A stretch of DNA of 21,168 bases from DASRGL01 sp035651115 (GTDB lineage Bacteria > Armatimonadota > Chthonomonadetes > Chthonomonadales > Chthonomonadaceae): positions 1 through 21,168 of the forward strand of contig DASRGL010000109.1 of the NCBI GenBank assembly GCA_035651115.1, read 5' to 3'. This document shows, in pieces, positions 1 through 6,650 of the stretch. A program made the position numbers and the translations under genes. The notes beneath the pieces are model-generated. The model was not told where the DNA came from and did not search any database. It was given only the letters and a program-made list of their open reading frames with translations. How positions within the stretch are numbered: the first letter of the stretch is position 1; each line of letters starts with the position of its first letter.

Positions 1-188
1 TTGACGGTGGCGATGGGGGTGTTCTGCGCGACGGCAGGATTCGGCGTGTTCCCCCCGCGCCCATACTGACTCAGGCTGAAGCCGATGACCAGGGGGATGG
101 CGAAGGCTGCCGCCAGCGCCCATCCGCAGCCACGACCCATACGGGTGAACATGTTGCGCCATGTGGATATGGATAAAAGATCAGGCAT
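1..188 (-). CDS. SurA-N-like membrane-anchored protein, N-terminal fragment
   Basis: The gene runs off the left edge; only the first 62 codons are visible. The ATG at 188-186 is preceded by AGAAGGA at good spacing. The protein begins MPDLLSISTW, with a basic stretch (RNMFTRMGR) followed by a hydrophobic segment at about residues 23-39 that would act as a signal anchor. A low-complexity linker follows, and then TPIATVN at the edge. The pattern TM helix, linker, (I/V)ATVNG is how many SurA/parvulin-type peptidyl-prolyl isomerases and foldases begin, so an extracytoplasmic folding factor is inferred. The catalytic domain is outside the window, so this rests on the N-terminus alone. It is co-directional with the isomerase gene ending at 290. 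Confidence 0.5.
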   Translation of the reverse strand, partial: MPDLLSISTWRNMFTRMGRGCGWALAAAFAIPLVIGFSLSQYGRGGNTPNPAVAQNTPIATV

Positions 189-240
189 AAATAGACGATC
201 CTTCTACGAAAAGAGAGTGAGAACGCCTGACAGAACGGTT

Positions 241-263
241 CCCTCCCCTTACGAAGGGGAGGG
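241..263. repeat. G+C-rich hairpin, family member 1
   Basis: The arms CCCTCCCCTT and AAGGGGAGGG form a perfect 10-bp stem around a 3-nt loop. On the minus strand it is preceded by CCCTCCCTGA, the same layout as the hairpins near 3626, 3698 and 9294. It lies 27 bp past the stop of the isomerase gene and could weaken transcription into the gene at 188, but there is no T-run for a classical terminator. Confidence 0.6.
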
Positions 264-289
264 TCAGGGAGGGGTTCCGTTAGGCGGAC

Positions 290-1189
290 TTAGGTCTGTA
301 GATAACGCTGCAAGGCGGCCAGGCAGGGGCGCGAGCCTTCTTCGGGTGTCCCCTTGCCGTCCGGGCCGCTGCCGGTCGCCGGGATGTAGTGCGTCTCCAG
401 CGAGACGTAGCCGGAATAGCCGTCGCGCTTAAGGGCGGCAAACTGCGCCGGATAGTCGAGAACGCCCTCGCCGACGATGCAGAATTTCGGCTGCGGGCCG
501 CGATCCGGCGTCTCTGTCACGATGCAGTCCTTGATATGGATGTGCGCGATCCAGGGCTTGACAGCCTCATAGCCGTCGGGGAAAGGCTTTTCGCCCGCGC
601 AGAAGGCGTTGCCGGGATCCCAGCAGATCTTCAGGTGGGGCGAGTTGATTTCGGAGACGATGCGCGCCGCCTCCGCGCCCGTGCCGACGAAGCACGCGCC
701 CTCGTTTTCCAATACGAGCGTGACGCCCTCTTTTGCGGCGATCTCGACCGGCTCCGCAAAGGCGTCCACGATGCGCCGCTCGATCTCCGGGGTGTAGAGG
801 TCTTTTTTCCAGAAGGTGAAGACGCGGATGAGATCGGTGTCGAACTCATGGGCCAGTTGGATGCAGCGCCGCAGCATCTCCAACTGCTGCTCCATGCCGC
901 GCGGTTTTGCCAGGTGCATCCGGCGCTCTTCGTTCTCTTCGGTGGGGGTCTCCTCCGCAAACAGGTCGCACTTATAGAAAGGGGTCGCCAGGCAGACCAC
1001 CTTGAGATTGCGGGCGCGCAGGGCGGCTTTGGCGCGCGCGGCCTGCTCGTCCGAGAGGTCGGCGATGTTGGTTCCCCAGAGTCCACGCAGTTCCGCGCCG
1101 GTCGCGCCGTACTCCAGCAGCACATCGAGCGCGTGTTCAAACTCCTGCGAGATTTCGTCCGTGATAGCGGCCAGTTGCATCGTTGTCAC
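290..1189 (-). CDS. Sugar phosphate isomerase/epimerase, xylose-isomerase-like TIM barrel
   Basis: A 299-residue protein of the AP endonuclease 2/xylose-isomerase-like superfamily, cytoplasmic, expected to isomerise or epimerise a sugar or sugar derivative. Metal-site motifs appear in the expected order: LVLENEG (Glu161), ICWDPGNAF (Asp191), HIHIKD (His216/218) and SLETHY (Glu265). The length is typical. Two starts are possible: GTG at 1189, close to GGAGGAGG, or ATG at 1180, nine bases further in with longer spacing. The start AAITDEIS is typical of the family. It has its own promoter (1252-1280). The substrate cannot be read from sequence; inosose, hydroxypyruvate, tagatose or fructose derivatives are all possible. 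Confidence 0.85.
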   Translation of the reverse strand: MTTMQLAAITDEISQEFEHALDVLLEYGATGAELRGLWGTNIADLSDEQAARAKAALRARNLKVVCLATPFYKCDLFAEETPTEENEERRMHLAKPRGMEQQLEMLRRCIQLAHEFDTDLIRVFTFWKKDLYTPEIERRIVDAFAEPVEIAAKEGVTLVLENEGACFVGTGAEAARIVSEINSPHLKICWDPGNAFCAGEKPFPDGYEAVKPWIAHIHIKDCIVTETPDRGPQPKFCIVGEGVLDYPAQFAALKRDGYSGYVSLETHYIPATGSGPDGKGTPEEGSRPCLAALQRYLQT

Positions 1190-1223
1190 GAGCCTCCTCC
1201 CAACCCTTGATGTTCTTACTGAA

Positions 1224-1245
1224 ATTCGGCATCTGCGCGCCGAAT
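1224..1245. promoter_or_regulatory. Palindrome at the start of the isomerase transcript
   Basis: ATTCGGC and GCCGAAT form perfect 7-bp arms around 8 nt. The palindrome begins about 7 nt downstream of the isomerase -10, so it covers the expected transcription start. It could be a repressor operator or a 5' mRNA hairpin; the sequence does not decide. Confidence 0.35.
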
Positions 1246-1251
1246 CGTTCC

Positions 1252-1280
1252 AGTTTACTGCAAATGGGCGGGGTTGTCAA
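1252..1280 (-). promoter_or_regulatory. Sigma70-type promoter of the isomerase gene
   Basis: Read on the minus strand: TTGACA (1280-1275), a 17-bp spacer, then TAAACT (1257-1252). The -35 is perfect and the -10 near-consensus. The predicted start near 1245 leaves a leader of roughly 55-65 nt. The promoter lies between the CcsA-like gene end (1315) and the isomerase start, so the isomerase is probably a separate transcription unit from the haem operon. Confidence 0.75.
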
Positions 1281-1314
1281 TTGGCCGGACGTATTTTGAC
1301 CTTCCGGGGGAGCC

Positions 1315-2175
1315 TCAAAGGAACTGATGCATGGAGGAGGGAACGAAGTAGAGGGCCAGCGCGACGAACAGGCCGACGATGAGAATATACTGCAAGCGCA
1401 CGCCGCGCCAGCCCGTCAGCAGGCGGGCGGCGAGGTAGACGACGTAGAGGAACCAGGTTCCTATCGAGGCGAGGGTGTGCGCGTCCAGCAGCCAGGAGCG
1501 CTGCGGAGAGCCGGATACGCCGCCCTCGATCGCGCGAAGGATGCCGAGCGCCAGGCCGACGGTCAGCAGAGGCAGGGCCACCGCGACGGCGTGATAGGCG
1601 ACCGAGTCGAGCGTCTCCAGCGGCGGCAGGCGACGGAACAGGCCCTTGATATTGCGTGCCTTGAGCAGCCGATTCTGCACCAGATAGAGCATGGCGCAGC
1701 CGAAGGCCAGCACGAACAGCGCGAAACTCGCCAGGATCGCCAGGACGTGCAGCGTGACCAGATGGCCCTTGAGCGCGGGCGTCGGGGCGACCGGGCCGCG
1801 CGCGTGCGCCAGGCCCCAGGACAGCAGCAGGCTTGCCAGCAGGAGCGCGACCGCGCCGACGGCAGGCAGCCGCACCCGCAGGTCGAACGCCGCAAAGACC
1901 AGCGCGATGATCCAGGCGGCCACCGAGAGCGTGCCGAACTCGCTGGCGAAGGGCGAACGGCGCGTCGCCATACAGTGCGCGCCGATAGCCAGGAAATGGA
2001 TGGCAAGGGCCGCCAGCAGCAGCGGACGCCCGCAGCGCGCCACGCTCATGGGGACATTGGCATCCGGCAGCGCGGTGGGCGCGGAGGGAGCGCGCAGGAA
2101 GAGAAACGCGCCGTAACAGACGGCGGCAGCCAGGTAGATGGCGAAAGCCAGGGCGGTCAGCCAGGTCGAGTTCAT
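1315..2175 (-). CDS. ccsA: CcsA/HemX-type cytochrome c assembly membrane protein
   Basis: A 286-residue polytopic inner-membrane protein with about eight hydrophobic segments, matching the CcsA/HemX/CcmC haem-handling fold in length and layout. The late segment SWLLDAHTLASIGTWFLYVVY corresponds to the conserved W-x-x-D region of that family. Candidate haem-ligand histidines occur in LAIHFLAIGAH, LVTLHVLA, YHAVAV and near the C-terminus. Its ATG overlaps the hemA stop (ATGA, 2175-2172), indicating translational coupling; a start eight codons earlier would lie inside hemA and is unlikely. Directly after hemA the best functional analogue is Bacillus HemX, which lowers glutamyl-tRNA reductase level, but a role in cytochrome c haem delivery is equally possible. 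Confidence 0.8.
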   Translation of the reverse strand: MNSTWLTALAFAIYLAAAVCYGAFLFLRAPSAPTALPDANVPMSVARCGRPLLLAALAIHFLAIGAHCMATRRSPFASEFGTLSVAAWIIALVFAAFDLRVRLPAVGAVALLLASLLLSWGLAHARGPVAPTPALKGHLVTLHVLAILASFALFVLAFGCAMLYLVQNRLLKARNIKGLFRRLPPLETLDSVAYHAVAVALPLLTVGLALGILRAIEGGVSGSPQRSWLLDAHTLASIGTWFLYVVYLAARLLTGWRGVRLQYILIVGLFVALALYFVPSSMHQFL

Positions 2176-3590
2176 GGGCGTGACTCCACCGTATTGCAAG
2201 GCGCGCTGGACTGGATCTCGACAGCAGCCGTCGGCAGCGACGGCGCGGCTGCGGCCTCGTCTTCAGCAGCCGTGTCCTGCGCAGACGACGCAGGCTCCGC
2301 CGCCTGCGCCAGCCCGAAGATCTCCCGCGCCGCCGTCATCAGATCGTACTGAATGCTGGCCGTCTCCTCGATAGCCTGGGAGGTCTCGCGCTTGAGTCGC
2401 AGGATGGGTTCGCGGGCCACCTTGTTCATCATGGCGCGGGTCGCCGCTTCGATATGCTTCCATTCGCGCTCGGAGAGAGACCCCAACTGAGAGCGCAGCA
2501 GGGCCAGTTCCTCCTCCCGTATCCGCGCCAGCCGCTCCTGAAGCAGCGTGATGACCGGCGCGGCCTCCCGCGTGCGAAACCAGGCCAGGAACTTCGCGGC
2601 CTCCTCCGAGGCGATGGCGTCCGCCTTCTCCGCCTCCTGCACCCGCCCGCGCGCCTCCTCCGCAACGACGGCCTCCAGGTCGTCTATATTGTACAAAAAG
2701 ACGTTGTCCAGGCCGTTCACGTTCGCGTCAACGTCGCGCGGCACGGCGATGTCAATGAGGAAGAGCGGCTTGCCGCGCCGCTTGCGCAGTACCGGAGCGA
2801 GCGTCTCCCGGCGGATGATAGGGTGGGGGGCGGCGGTCGAAGAGATGACGATGTCGGCGGTGGCGAGCGCCTCCATGAAGGAGTCGTACTGGATGGCCTG
2901 GCCGCCCAGTTTCGCGGCCATGCTGACCGCCTTTTCGTAGGTGCGGTTGGCGACGACGACGAAGCGCACGCCGTTCGAGACCAGGTGTTTGGCGGTCAGT
3001 TCGCTCATCTTGCCCGCGCCGAGAATCAGCACGCCCGCGTGGGAGAGGTCGGAGAAGATGCTGTGCGCCAGGTCTACCGCCGCACGCCCGATGGAGAACG
3101 CGCCGCGTCCCAGCGCGGTCTCATGGCGCACCCGCTTGCCGCTGGCAAGCGCCTGCTGGAACAGCGCGGCCAGGATCGGCCCGCAGGTCCCGGCCTCCTG
3201 CGCGGCCTGGAACGCCGCGCGCACCTGACCGAGAATCTGCGCTTCTCCCAGCACGAGCGAGTCCAGCCCGGCGGCGACGCGCATCAGGTGGGAAGCGGCT
3301 TCCGGCCCGGCCAGACAAACGAGGTGTGACAGAAAGGCGGATTCGGGGACATTGTGAAATGTGGAGAGATACCGGCAGAGGGTGTCGTGCGCGGTCTGCG
3401 CGCTGTCTGCTTCAATGACGGCATAGACCTCCATCCGGTTGCAGGTGGAGAGAACGACGGCCTCCCGCACGCCCGCGCAGGCGACCGCCGCCGCCAGCGC
3501 CTCCGGCAGCGCGTGGTCCGCGCAGTTCAGGCGCTCGCGCACGGCGATGGGCGCGCTATGATGGTTGAGACCGACGAGAACCAGCTGCAA
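2172..3590 (-). CDS. hemA: Glutamyl-tRNA reductase
   Basis: This enzyme reduces glutamyl-tRNA(Glu) to glutamate-1-semialdehyde with NADPH, the first committed step of C5 tetrapyrrole synthesis. The 472-residue protein shows the catalytic-domain start LVLVGLNHHSAP, the nucleophile Cys50 in STCNRMEVYA, the signature AAGLDSLVLGEAQILGQV at about residues 107-124, an NADPH Rossmann motif (LILGAGKMSE) and the helical dimerisation domain. The last 40 or so residues are an acidic, Ala-rich extension beyond the usual core. Translation starts at TTG (3590) with GGAG 8 nt upstream; the nearby ATG is out of frame. It lies third in the rex-met8-hemA-ccsA set, 86 bp downstream of the Met8-like gene. Confidence 0.95.
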   Translation of the reverse strand: MQLVLVGLNHHSAPIAVRERLNCADHALPEALAAAVACAGVREAVVLSTCNRMEVYAVIEADSAQTAHDTLCRYLSTFHNVPESAFLSHLVCLAGPEAASHLMRVAAGLDSLVLGEAQILGQVRAAFQAAQEAGTCGPILAALFQQALASGKRVRHETALGRGAFSIGRAAVDLAHSIFSDLSHAGVLILGAGKMSELTAKHLVSNGVRFVVVANRTYEKAVSMAAKLGGQAIQYDSFMEALATADIVISSTAAPHPIIRRETLAPVLRKRRGKPLFLIDIAVPRDVDANVNGLDNVFLYNIDDLEAVVAEEARGRVQEAEKADAIASEEAAKFLAWFRTREAAPVITLLQERLARIREEELALLRSQLGSLSEREWKHIEAATRAMMNKVAREPILRLKRETSQAIEETASIQYDLMTAAREIFGLAQAAEPASSAQDTAAEDEAAAAPSLPTAAVEIQSSAPCNTVESRP

Positions 3591-3625
3591 TCGAATGTCT
3601 CCATGTTGTTCACCCTCATCCCCGA

Positions 3626-3666
3626 CCCTTCTCCCTTTACCGCTCGTACCTCGCTAGGGAGAAGGG
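3626..3666. repeat. G+C-rich hairpin, family member 2
   Basis: CCCTTCTCCCT (3626-3636) and AGGGAGAAGGG (3656-3666) are perfect 11-bp arms around a 19-nt loop, preceded by CACCCTCATCCCCGA. It fills the gap between the Met8-like gene and hemA and could set the relative expression of the two or stabilise processed mRNA ends. Confidence 0.65.
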
Positions 3667-3676
3667 AGCCAAACAG

Positions 3677-4429
3677 TCACGAGTGCGCTCTAGTTCTCCC
3701 CTCTCCCTTAAAGGGAGAGGGGCCGGGGGTGAGGGTAGAAGCTGCCGCCTTTACTCCTTCTTCGGGAGAAGGGCATAAGGATGGTTTCAACGCCTCTTCA
3801 ATAAGAGCCGCGGCCCGCGCCCGCGCTGCTTCCGGCGGCCCGGCGCGCAGGGCGGCCAGCAGTTCCGCCTCGGCTGCGACCAGGCGGGCGAGCGCGGCGC
3901 GGCGGCGGGATACGTCCTCCGTTCGTTCTTTAATATAGCTGCGCATCTGGCCCAGAAGTTCCACGAAGTCTGCGTATTCCGGGCCGAAACGGGCCTCCAG
4001 TTCGTCGCAGAGCCGCGCGGCCAGCATCGGACTGTGGCCGCCGGTGGAGACGCTGAGGCAGAGTTCGCCGCGCCGCACGACCGACGGCACGAGGAAACGG
4101 CTCTCTTCCGGGGAATCGGCCACGTTGACCGGGATGCCGCGCGCCCCGGCGTCCGCCGCGACCTGCGCATTGACCCTGCGATCATCGGTGGCGGCGAAGG
4201 CCAGAACCACCCCGTCCAGATGTTCCGGCGCGTAGCTGGCGATGCGCGCCTCGATCTCCCCGGCTTCGGCTTTCGCCTGTAACTCCGGCGTAAGGCGCAG
4301 GCTGACGACGCGCACGCGCGCCCCGGCTTCCAGCAGGCCGCCGACCTTGCGCGCGGCGACCGCGCCGCCGCCGACGACCAGGCACGTCTGATCTTCCAGG
4401 TTCAGTTGGATAGGGTAGTAGCGGGGCAT
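3677..4429 (-). CDS. Precorrin-2 dehydrogenase/sirohydrochlorin ferrochelatase, Met8-type
   Basis: A 250-residue Met8/SirC/CysG-N family protein. It oxidises precorrin-2 to sirohydrochlorin with NAD+ and may also insert Fe2+ to make sirohaem. It starts YYPIQLNLEDQTCLVVGGGAVAARKV, a classical N-terminal Rossmann fold with GGG at 20-22. Further family motifs are FAATDDRRVNAQV, VNVADSPEESRFLVPSVVRRGELCLSVSTGGHSP and a helical C-terminal domain. The final 30 or so residues (about 217-250) are not family sequence: they are read through the G+C-rich hairpin at 3698-3722 and give the PGPSPFKGEG pattern. The gene begins 14 bp after rex and has only a weak ribosome-binding site, consistent with coupling to rex. 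No methyltransferase (CysG-C) domain is present. Confidence 0.88.
   Translation of the reverse strand: MPRYYPIQLNLEDQTCLVVGGGAVAARKVGGLLEAGARVRVVSLRLTPELQAKAEAGEIEARIASYAPEHLDGVVLAFAATDDRRVNAQVAADAGARGIPVNVADSPEESRFLVPSVVRRGELCLSVSTGGHSPMLAARLCDELEARFGPEYADFVELLGQMRSYIKERTEDVSRRRAALARLVAAEAELLAALRAGPPEAARARAAALIEEALKPSLCPSPEEGVKAAASTLTPGPSPFKGEGRTRAHS
3698..3737. repeat. G+C-rich hairpin, family member 3, inside a coding tail
   Basis: CCCCTCTCCCTT and AAGGGAGAGGGG (3698-3722) form a perfect 12-bp stem around one base, followed by GGCCGGGGGTGAGGG (to about 3737). On the minus strand this reads CCCTCACCCCC, GGC, then the stem, the same architecture as the element at 9280-9321. A lesser stem (CCTTCT/AGAAGG) lies just beyond at about 3753-3770. 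It is translated as part of the Met8-like C-terminus. Confidence 0.7.
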
Positions 4430-4443
4430 GGCGCGGCCCGAGC

Positions 4444-5217
4444 CTAACTGCCGTTCTCCGCAGAGGCATGGCTTTCGGCGGCGTCCAGGACCGCCTCGGA
4501 GTCTTCGGAACGCTGCCGCAGGCCGTTGCCGTTTTGCAGGCTCTCATCTTCCGCCGCGTAGGGCAGGGTCTCGGCGAGAATCTCGTCCGCTGAGAGATGA
4601 TAGGACAGGACGGCGAGTTCCTGAAGGAAAGAGACGTTGCGCACAACCACATAGTCCGGGACGCGCAGCAGCACCGGGGCAAAGTTGAGGATAGCGTGGA
4701 CGCCGGCATCTACCAGCAGATCGGCCACATTTTGGGCGGCGGAAGCGGGGACGGCGAGGATGGCGATACGCGCCCGCAGTTTCTGGTTGACCTCTTTGAC
4801 GCGCACGACATCCAGAATCTCCAGGTCCCAGAGCGGACGCCCGATCTTGCCGTAGTTGTTGTCGAAGACGGCGACGAGGTTGAACCGATGCTCTTTGAGT
4901 CCGGGGTAGCCGACGAGGGCGGAACCGAGGTTGCCTGCCCCGACCAGGATGACGCGCTGTTCCCGATCAATCTTGAGGATGCGGGCGATCCGGCTCTGCA
5001 AGTCGGAGACGTTGTAGCCCACGCCCGGCTTGCCAAATTCGCCGAAGTAGGAGAGGTCCTTGCGGAACTGCGCCGCATTGATGCCCGTCTGCCGCTCGAC
5101 CTCTGCCGAGGAGATGGTATCCACCTCGGACTGTTCGAGGTCTATCAAGAAGCGCAGGTAGGTTGCCAGGCGCTCCAGGGTCGGCACAGGGACTTTGCCA
5201 TTGCTCATGGGACTCAA
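4444..5217 (-). CDS. rex: Redox-sensing transcriptional repressor Rex
   Basis: A 257-residue Rex repressor, which senses NADH/NAD+ and releases DNA when NADH binds. The winged-helix domain (about residues 12-60) contains the family sequence RLATYLRFL, SAEVERQTGINAAQFRKDLSYFGEFGKPGVGY. The NAD(H) Rossmann motif VGAGNLGSAL is near 92-101, followed by FDNNYGKIG, and the C-terminal swapped helix region SADEILAETL. The last 40 or so residues are an acidic tail longer than usual. Either TTG (5217), with AAGG 7 nt upstream, or ATG (5208) could be the start. It is first in the tetrapyrrole operon; Streptomyces rex likewise heads a hem operon. Autoregulation is inferred from the operator at 5342-5359. 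Confidence 0.95.
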   Translation of the reverse strand: MSPMSNGKVPVPTLERLATYLRFLIDLEQSEVDTISSAEVERQTGINAAQFRKDLSYFGEFGKPGVGYNVSDLQSRIARILKIDREQRVILVGAGNLGSALVGYPGLKEHRFNLVAVFDNNYGKIGRPLWDLEILDVVRVKEVNQKLRARIAILAVPASAAQNVADLLVDAGVHAILNFAPVLLRVPDYVVVRNVSFLQELAVLSYHLSADEILAETLPYAAEDESLQNGNGLRQRSEDSEAVLDAAESHASAENGS

Positions 5218-5306
5218 ATCGCCACCTTCATTCTGCCTGGTACTGCAAGGCGTGCGTGCGGCGTGGGTCGTATACAGGACATACCGGGAAATGCGCTCTT
5301 TGTTGC

Positions 5307-5336
5307 AGTATACCCGCGCCCGCTAAGTCCCGTCAA
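5307..5336 (-). promoter_or_regulatory. Sigma70-type promoter of the rex-hemA operon
   Basis: On the minus strand: TTGACG (5336-5331), an 18-bp spacer, TATACT (5312-5307). Transcription should start near 5300, giving a leader of about 80 nt before rex. No other comparably good promoter was seen before the CcsA-like gene, supporting one operon for the four genes. Confidence 0.75.
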
Positions 5337-5341
5337 GCGGT

Positions 5342-5359
5342 TTGTGAAATAGATAACAA
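5342..5359. promoter_or_regulatory. Candidate Rex operator (ROP)
   Basis: TTGTGAAATAGATAACAA fits the Rex operator consensus TTGTGAA-N4-TTCACAA with a perfect left half and five of seven matches in the right half, at the exact 18-bp length. It lies 6 bp upstream of the -35 of the rex promoter, a position suited to autorepression. It is also within 65 bp of the divergent promoter at 5423. Confidence 0.75.
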
Positions 5360-5422
5360 AGCAGGAGGCGGTGAGACCTATCCTCTGAGGCCGTGTCGAG
5401 GCGTGTCTTTTGTCCCGATGTG

Positions 5423-5451
5423 TTGACATTCGGATGACGCTGCGTTAAAAT
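5423..5451 (+). promoter_or_regulatory. Sigma70-type promoter of prepilin-like gene 1
   Basis: TTGACA (5423-5428), a 17-bp spacer, TAAAAT (5446-5451). The start is expected near 5458, about 33 nt before the ATG at 5491, with GGAGG in between. It diverges from the rex promoter. Confidence 0.75.
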
Positions 5452-5490
5452 CAGGCGCAATCGAATCTGCTTGAAGATGGAGGAAATCTC

Positions 5491-6363
5491 ATGCGGCCCC
5501 TTCCGAAGTCTGTTGATTCCCCACGCGCTTTCACGCTGATCGAACTGCTCGTCGTCCTCGCCATTCTTGCGGCGCTGGCCGCCATTCTGTTTCCCGTGTA
5601 CGTGCAGTCGCGCAACCAGGCGCGGCGGACGCTCTGTCAGTCCAACCTGAAGCAGATGGGCGCGGCGTTCGCGATGTATGCCGCCGATAACGACGGCCTC
5701 TTTCCCTGCCCGGGCGGGCTGCTTTTCGGGAAGACCGTCGAATCGGCGTGGCTGCTCAGTTCCGGGCCAGGGATAGGCAAGGACATCGGCGGAATCTATC
5801 CCTACGTGCGGCAGCGCGGCAACGGCGGGCGCGAGAACCTCTGGTCGTGTCCGAACGCGCTGCCCGGCCCGCAAAACGCCTTCTCGCCGGGGCAGAACTT
5901 CGTGATGAACGACTATCTGCGCGCCTGTCATCCGGGCGAGGCGGAGTTTCGCCATCACGACACGCTCTGCGGCAGCGCCTATGCAGGCGGCATCAGTCCC
6001 GACAGCCTGGGCCATCCGGTCGCGGAGACGATCCTGCTCTATGAGGCTGCGCAGCACCGCACGCTGCATAACGTGAACCGCACCGGCTCGCCCTTCTTCA
6101 ACGATGGGCCGAGCGCCACGCCGCCTCTCTGCATGGGAATGCCGCAGAACTATCATGCCGGCAAGTCCAACTTCCTCTTCTGCGATCTGCACGTCAAATC
6201 GCTGTCGCCGGGCGCGACCTGGGCCGCTGCCGATCAGTCCGCCTTCGAGACGTTCAACAAGGATTGCAAGACGCTCGCCGCTGTGCTGGCGACCGGCGAC
6301 TATCGCGGCGGGCAGGCCGTCAGCCTGTGGAACCCGCAGATCGCCGGCGTGGTCTATCCGTGA
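5491..6363 (+). CDS. Prepilin-like secreted/surface protein 1
   Basis: A 290-residue protein with a type IV prepilin/type II pseudopilin N-terminus: a short basic leader, then FTLIELLVVLAILAALAAILFP. Predicted cleavage is after Ala13, leaving Phe at +1 and Glu18 as the conserved mature Glu5. Ala at -1 instead of the usual Gly is unusual. The next block, RRTLCQSNLKQMGAAFAMYAADNDGLFP, and the later FLFCDLHVKSLSP are typical of the DUF1559-like (H-x9-DG) prepilin families abundant in Planctomycetes and Armatimonadota. The globular part has several Cys residues (for example Cys47, SCPN and RACH). GGAGG lies 8 nt before the ATG, and a promoter is at 5423-5451. Function is unknown; such proteins are thought to be exported or surface-associated rather than true pilus subunits. 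Confidence 0.85.
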   Translation: MRPLPKSVDSPRAFTLIELLVVLAILAALAAILFPVYVQSRNQARRTLCQSNLKQMGAAFAMYAADNDGLFPCPGGLLFGKTVESAWLLSSGPGIGKDIGGIYPYVRQRGNGGRENLWSCPNALPGPQNAFSPGQNFVMNDYLRACHPGEAEFRHHDTLCGSAYAGGISPDSLGHPVAETILLYEAAQHRTLHNVNRTGSPFFNDGPSATPPLCMGMPQNYHAGKSNFLFCDLHVKSLSPGATWAAADQSAFETFNKDCKTLAAVLATGDYRGGQAVSLWNPQIAGVVYP

Positions 6364-6374
6364 ACCCGGATTAT

Positions 6375-6464
6375 CTGAACTGTGATTTATGGGATTATAG
6401 GATGGACTATGATGAGACCAAACCCAATCGTGGTAATCATTTAATCCGACTAATCACAGTTCAG
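6375..6464. repeat. Imperfect inverted repeat with CTGAACTGTGATT ends, copy 1
   Basis: A 90-bp element bounded by CTGAACTGTGATT and its complement AATCACAGTTCAG, with partly matching inner arms (ATGGGATTATAGG, AATCATTTAATCC). It is A+T-rich compared with the flanking genes. A related copy is at 11725-11816. It lies 11 bp after the prepilin-like gene stop, so it may act as a 3' hairpin or be a non-autonomous mobile repeat. Confidence 0.8.
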
Positions 6465-6540
6465 ACAATATTCAGACAGGAAGCAGAGCGCGGCCAGCAT
6501 CAGGCGCGAAAAAATATACGAATTTTTTTGGAAGAGGCCC

Positions 6541-6569
6541 TTGACAAAAAAATGAAAAGATGTTAATCT
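6541..6569 (+). promoter_or_regulatory. Sigma70-type promoter of the LacI-family gene
   Basis: TTGACA (6541-6546), a 17-bp spacer, TAATCT (6564-6569). An A+T-rich stretch (about 6510-6530) upstream could serve as an UP element. Transcription is expected to start near 6576, inside the palindrome that follows. Confidence 0.8.
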
Positions 6570-6571
6570 TC

Positions 6572-6587
6572 ACTAACCCGCGTTAGT
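6572..6587. promoter_or_regulatory. Candidate LacI-family operator
   Basis: ACTAACCCGCGTTAGT is palindromic at 14 of 16 positions with a central CpG, the usual signature of LacI/GalR operators. It begins 3 bp after the -10 and covers the expected start site, the classical place for repression. An overlapping alternative palindrome, AACCCGCG-N7-CGCGGGTT (6575-6597), may form a hairpin in the transcript or extend the operator. Confidence 0.6.
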
Positions 6588-6650
6588 ATCGCGGGTTACT
6601 TGAACGGACGCTTTGTTTATTCTGACCTATCCTGGGGAAAAAGCAAACCC

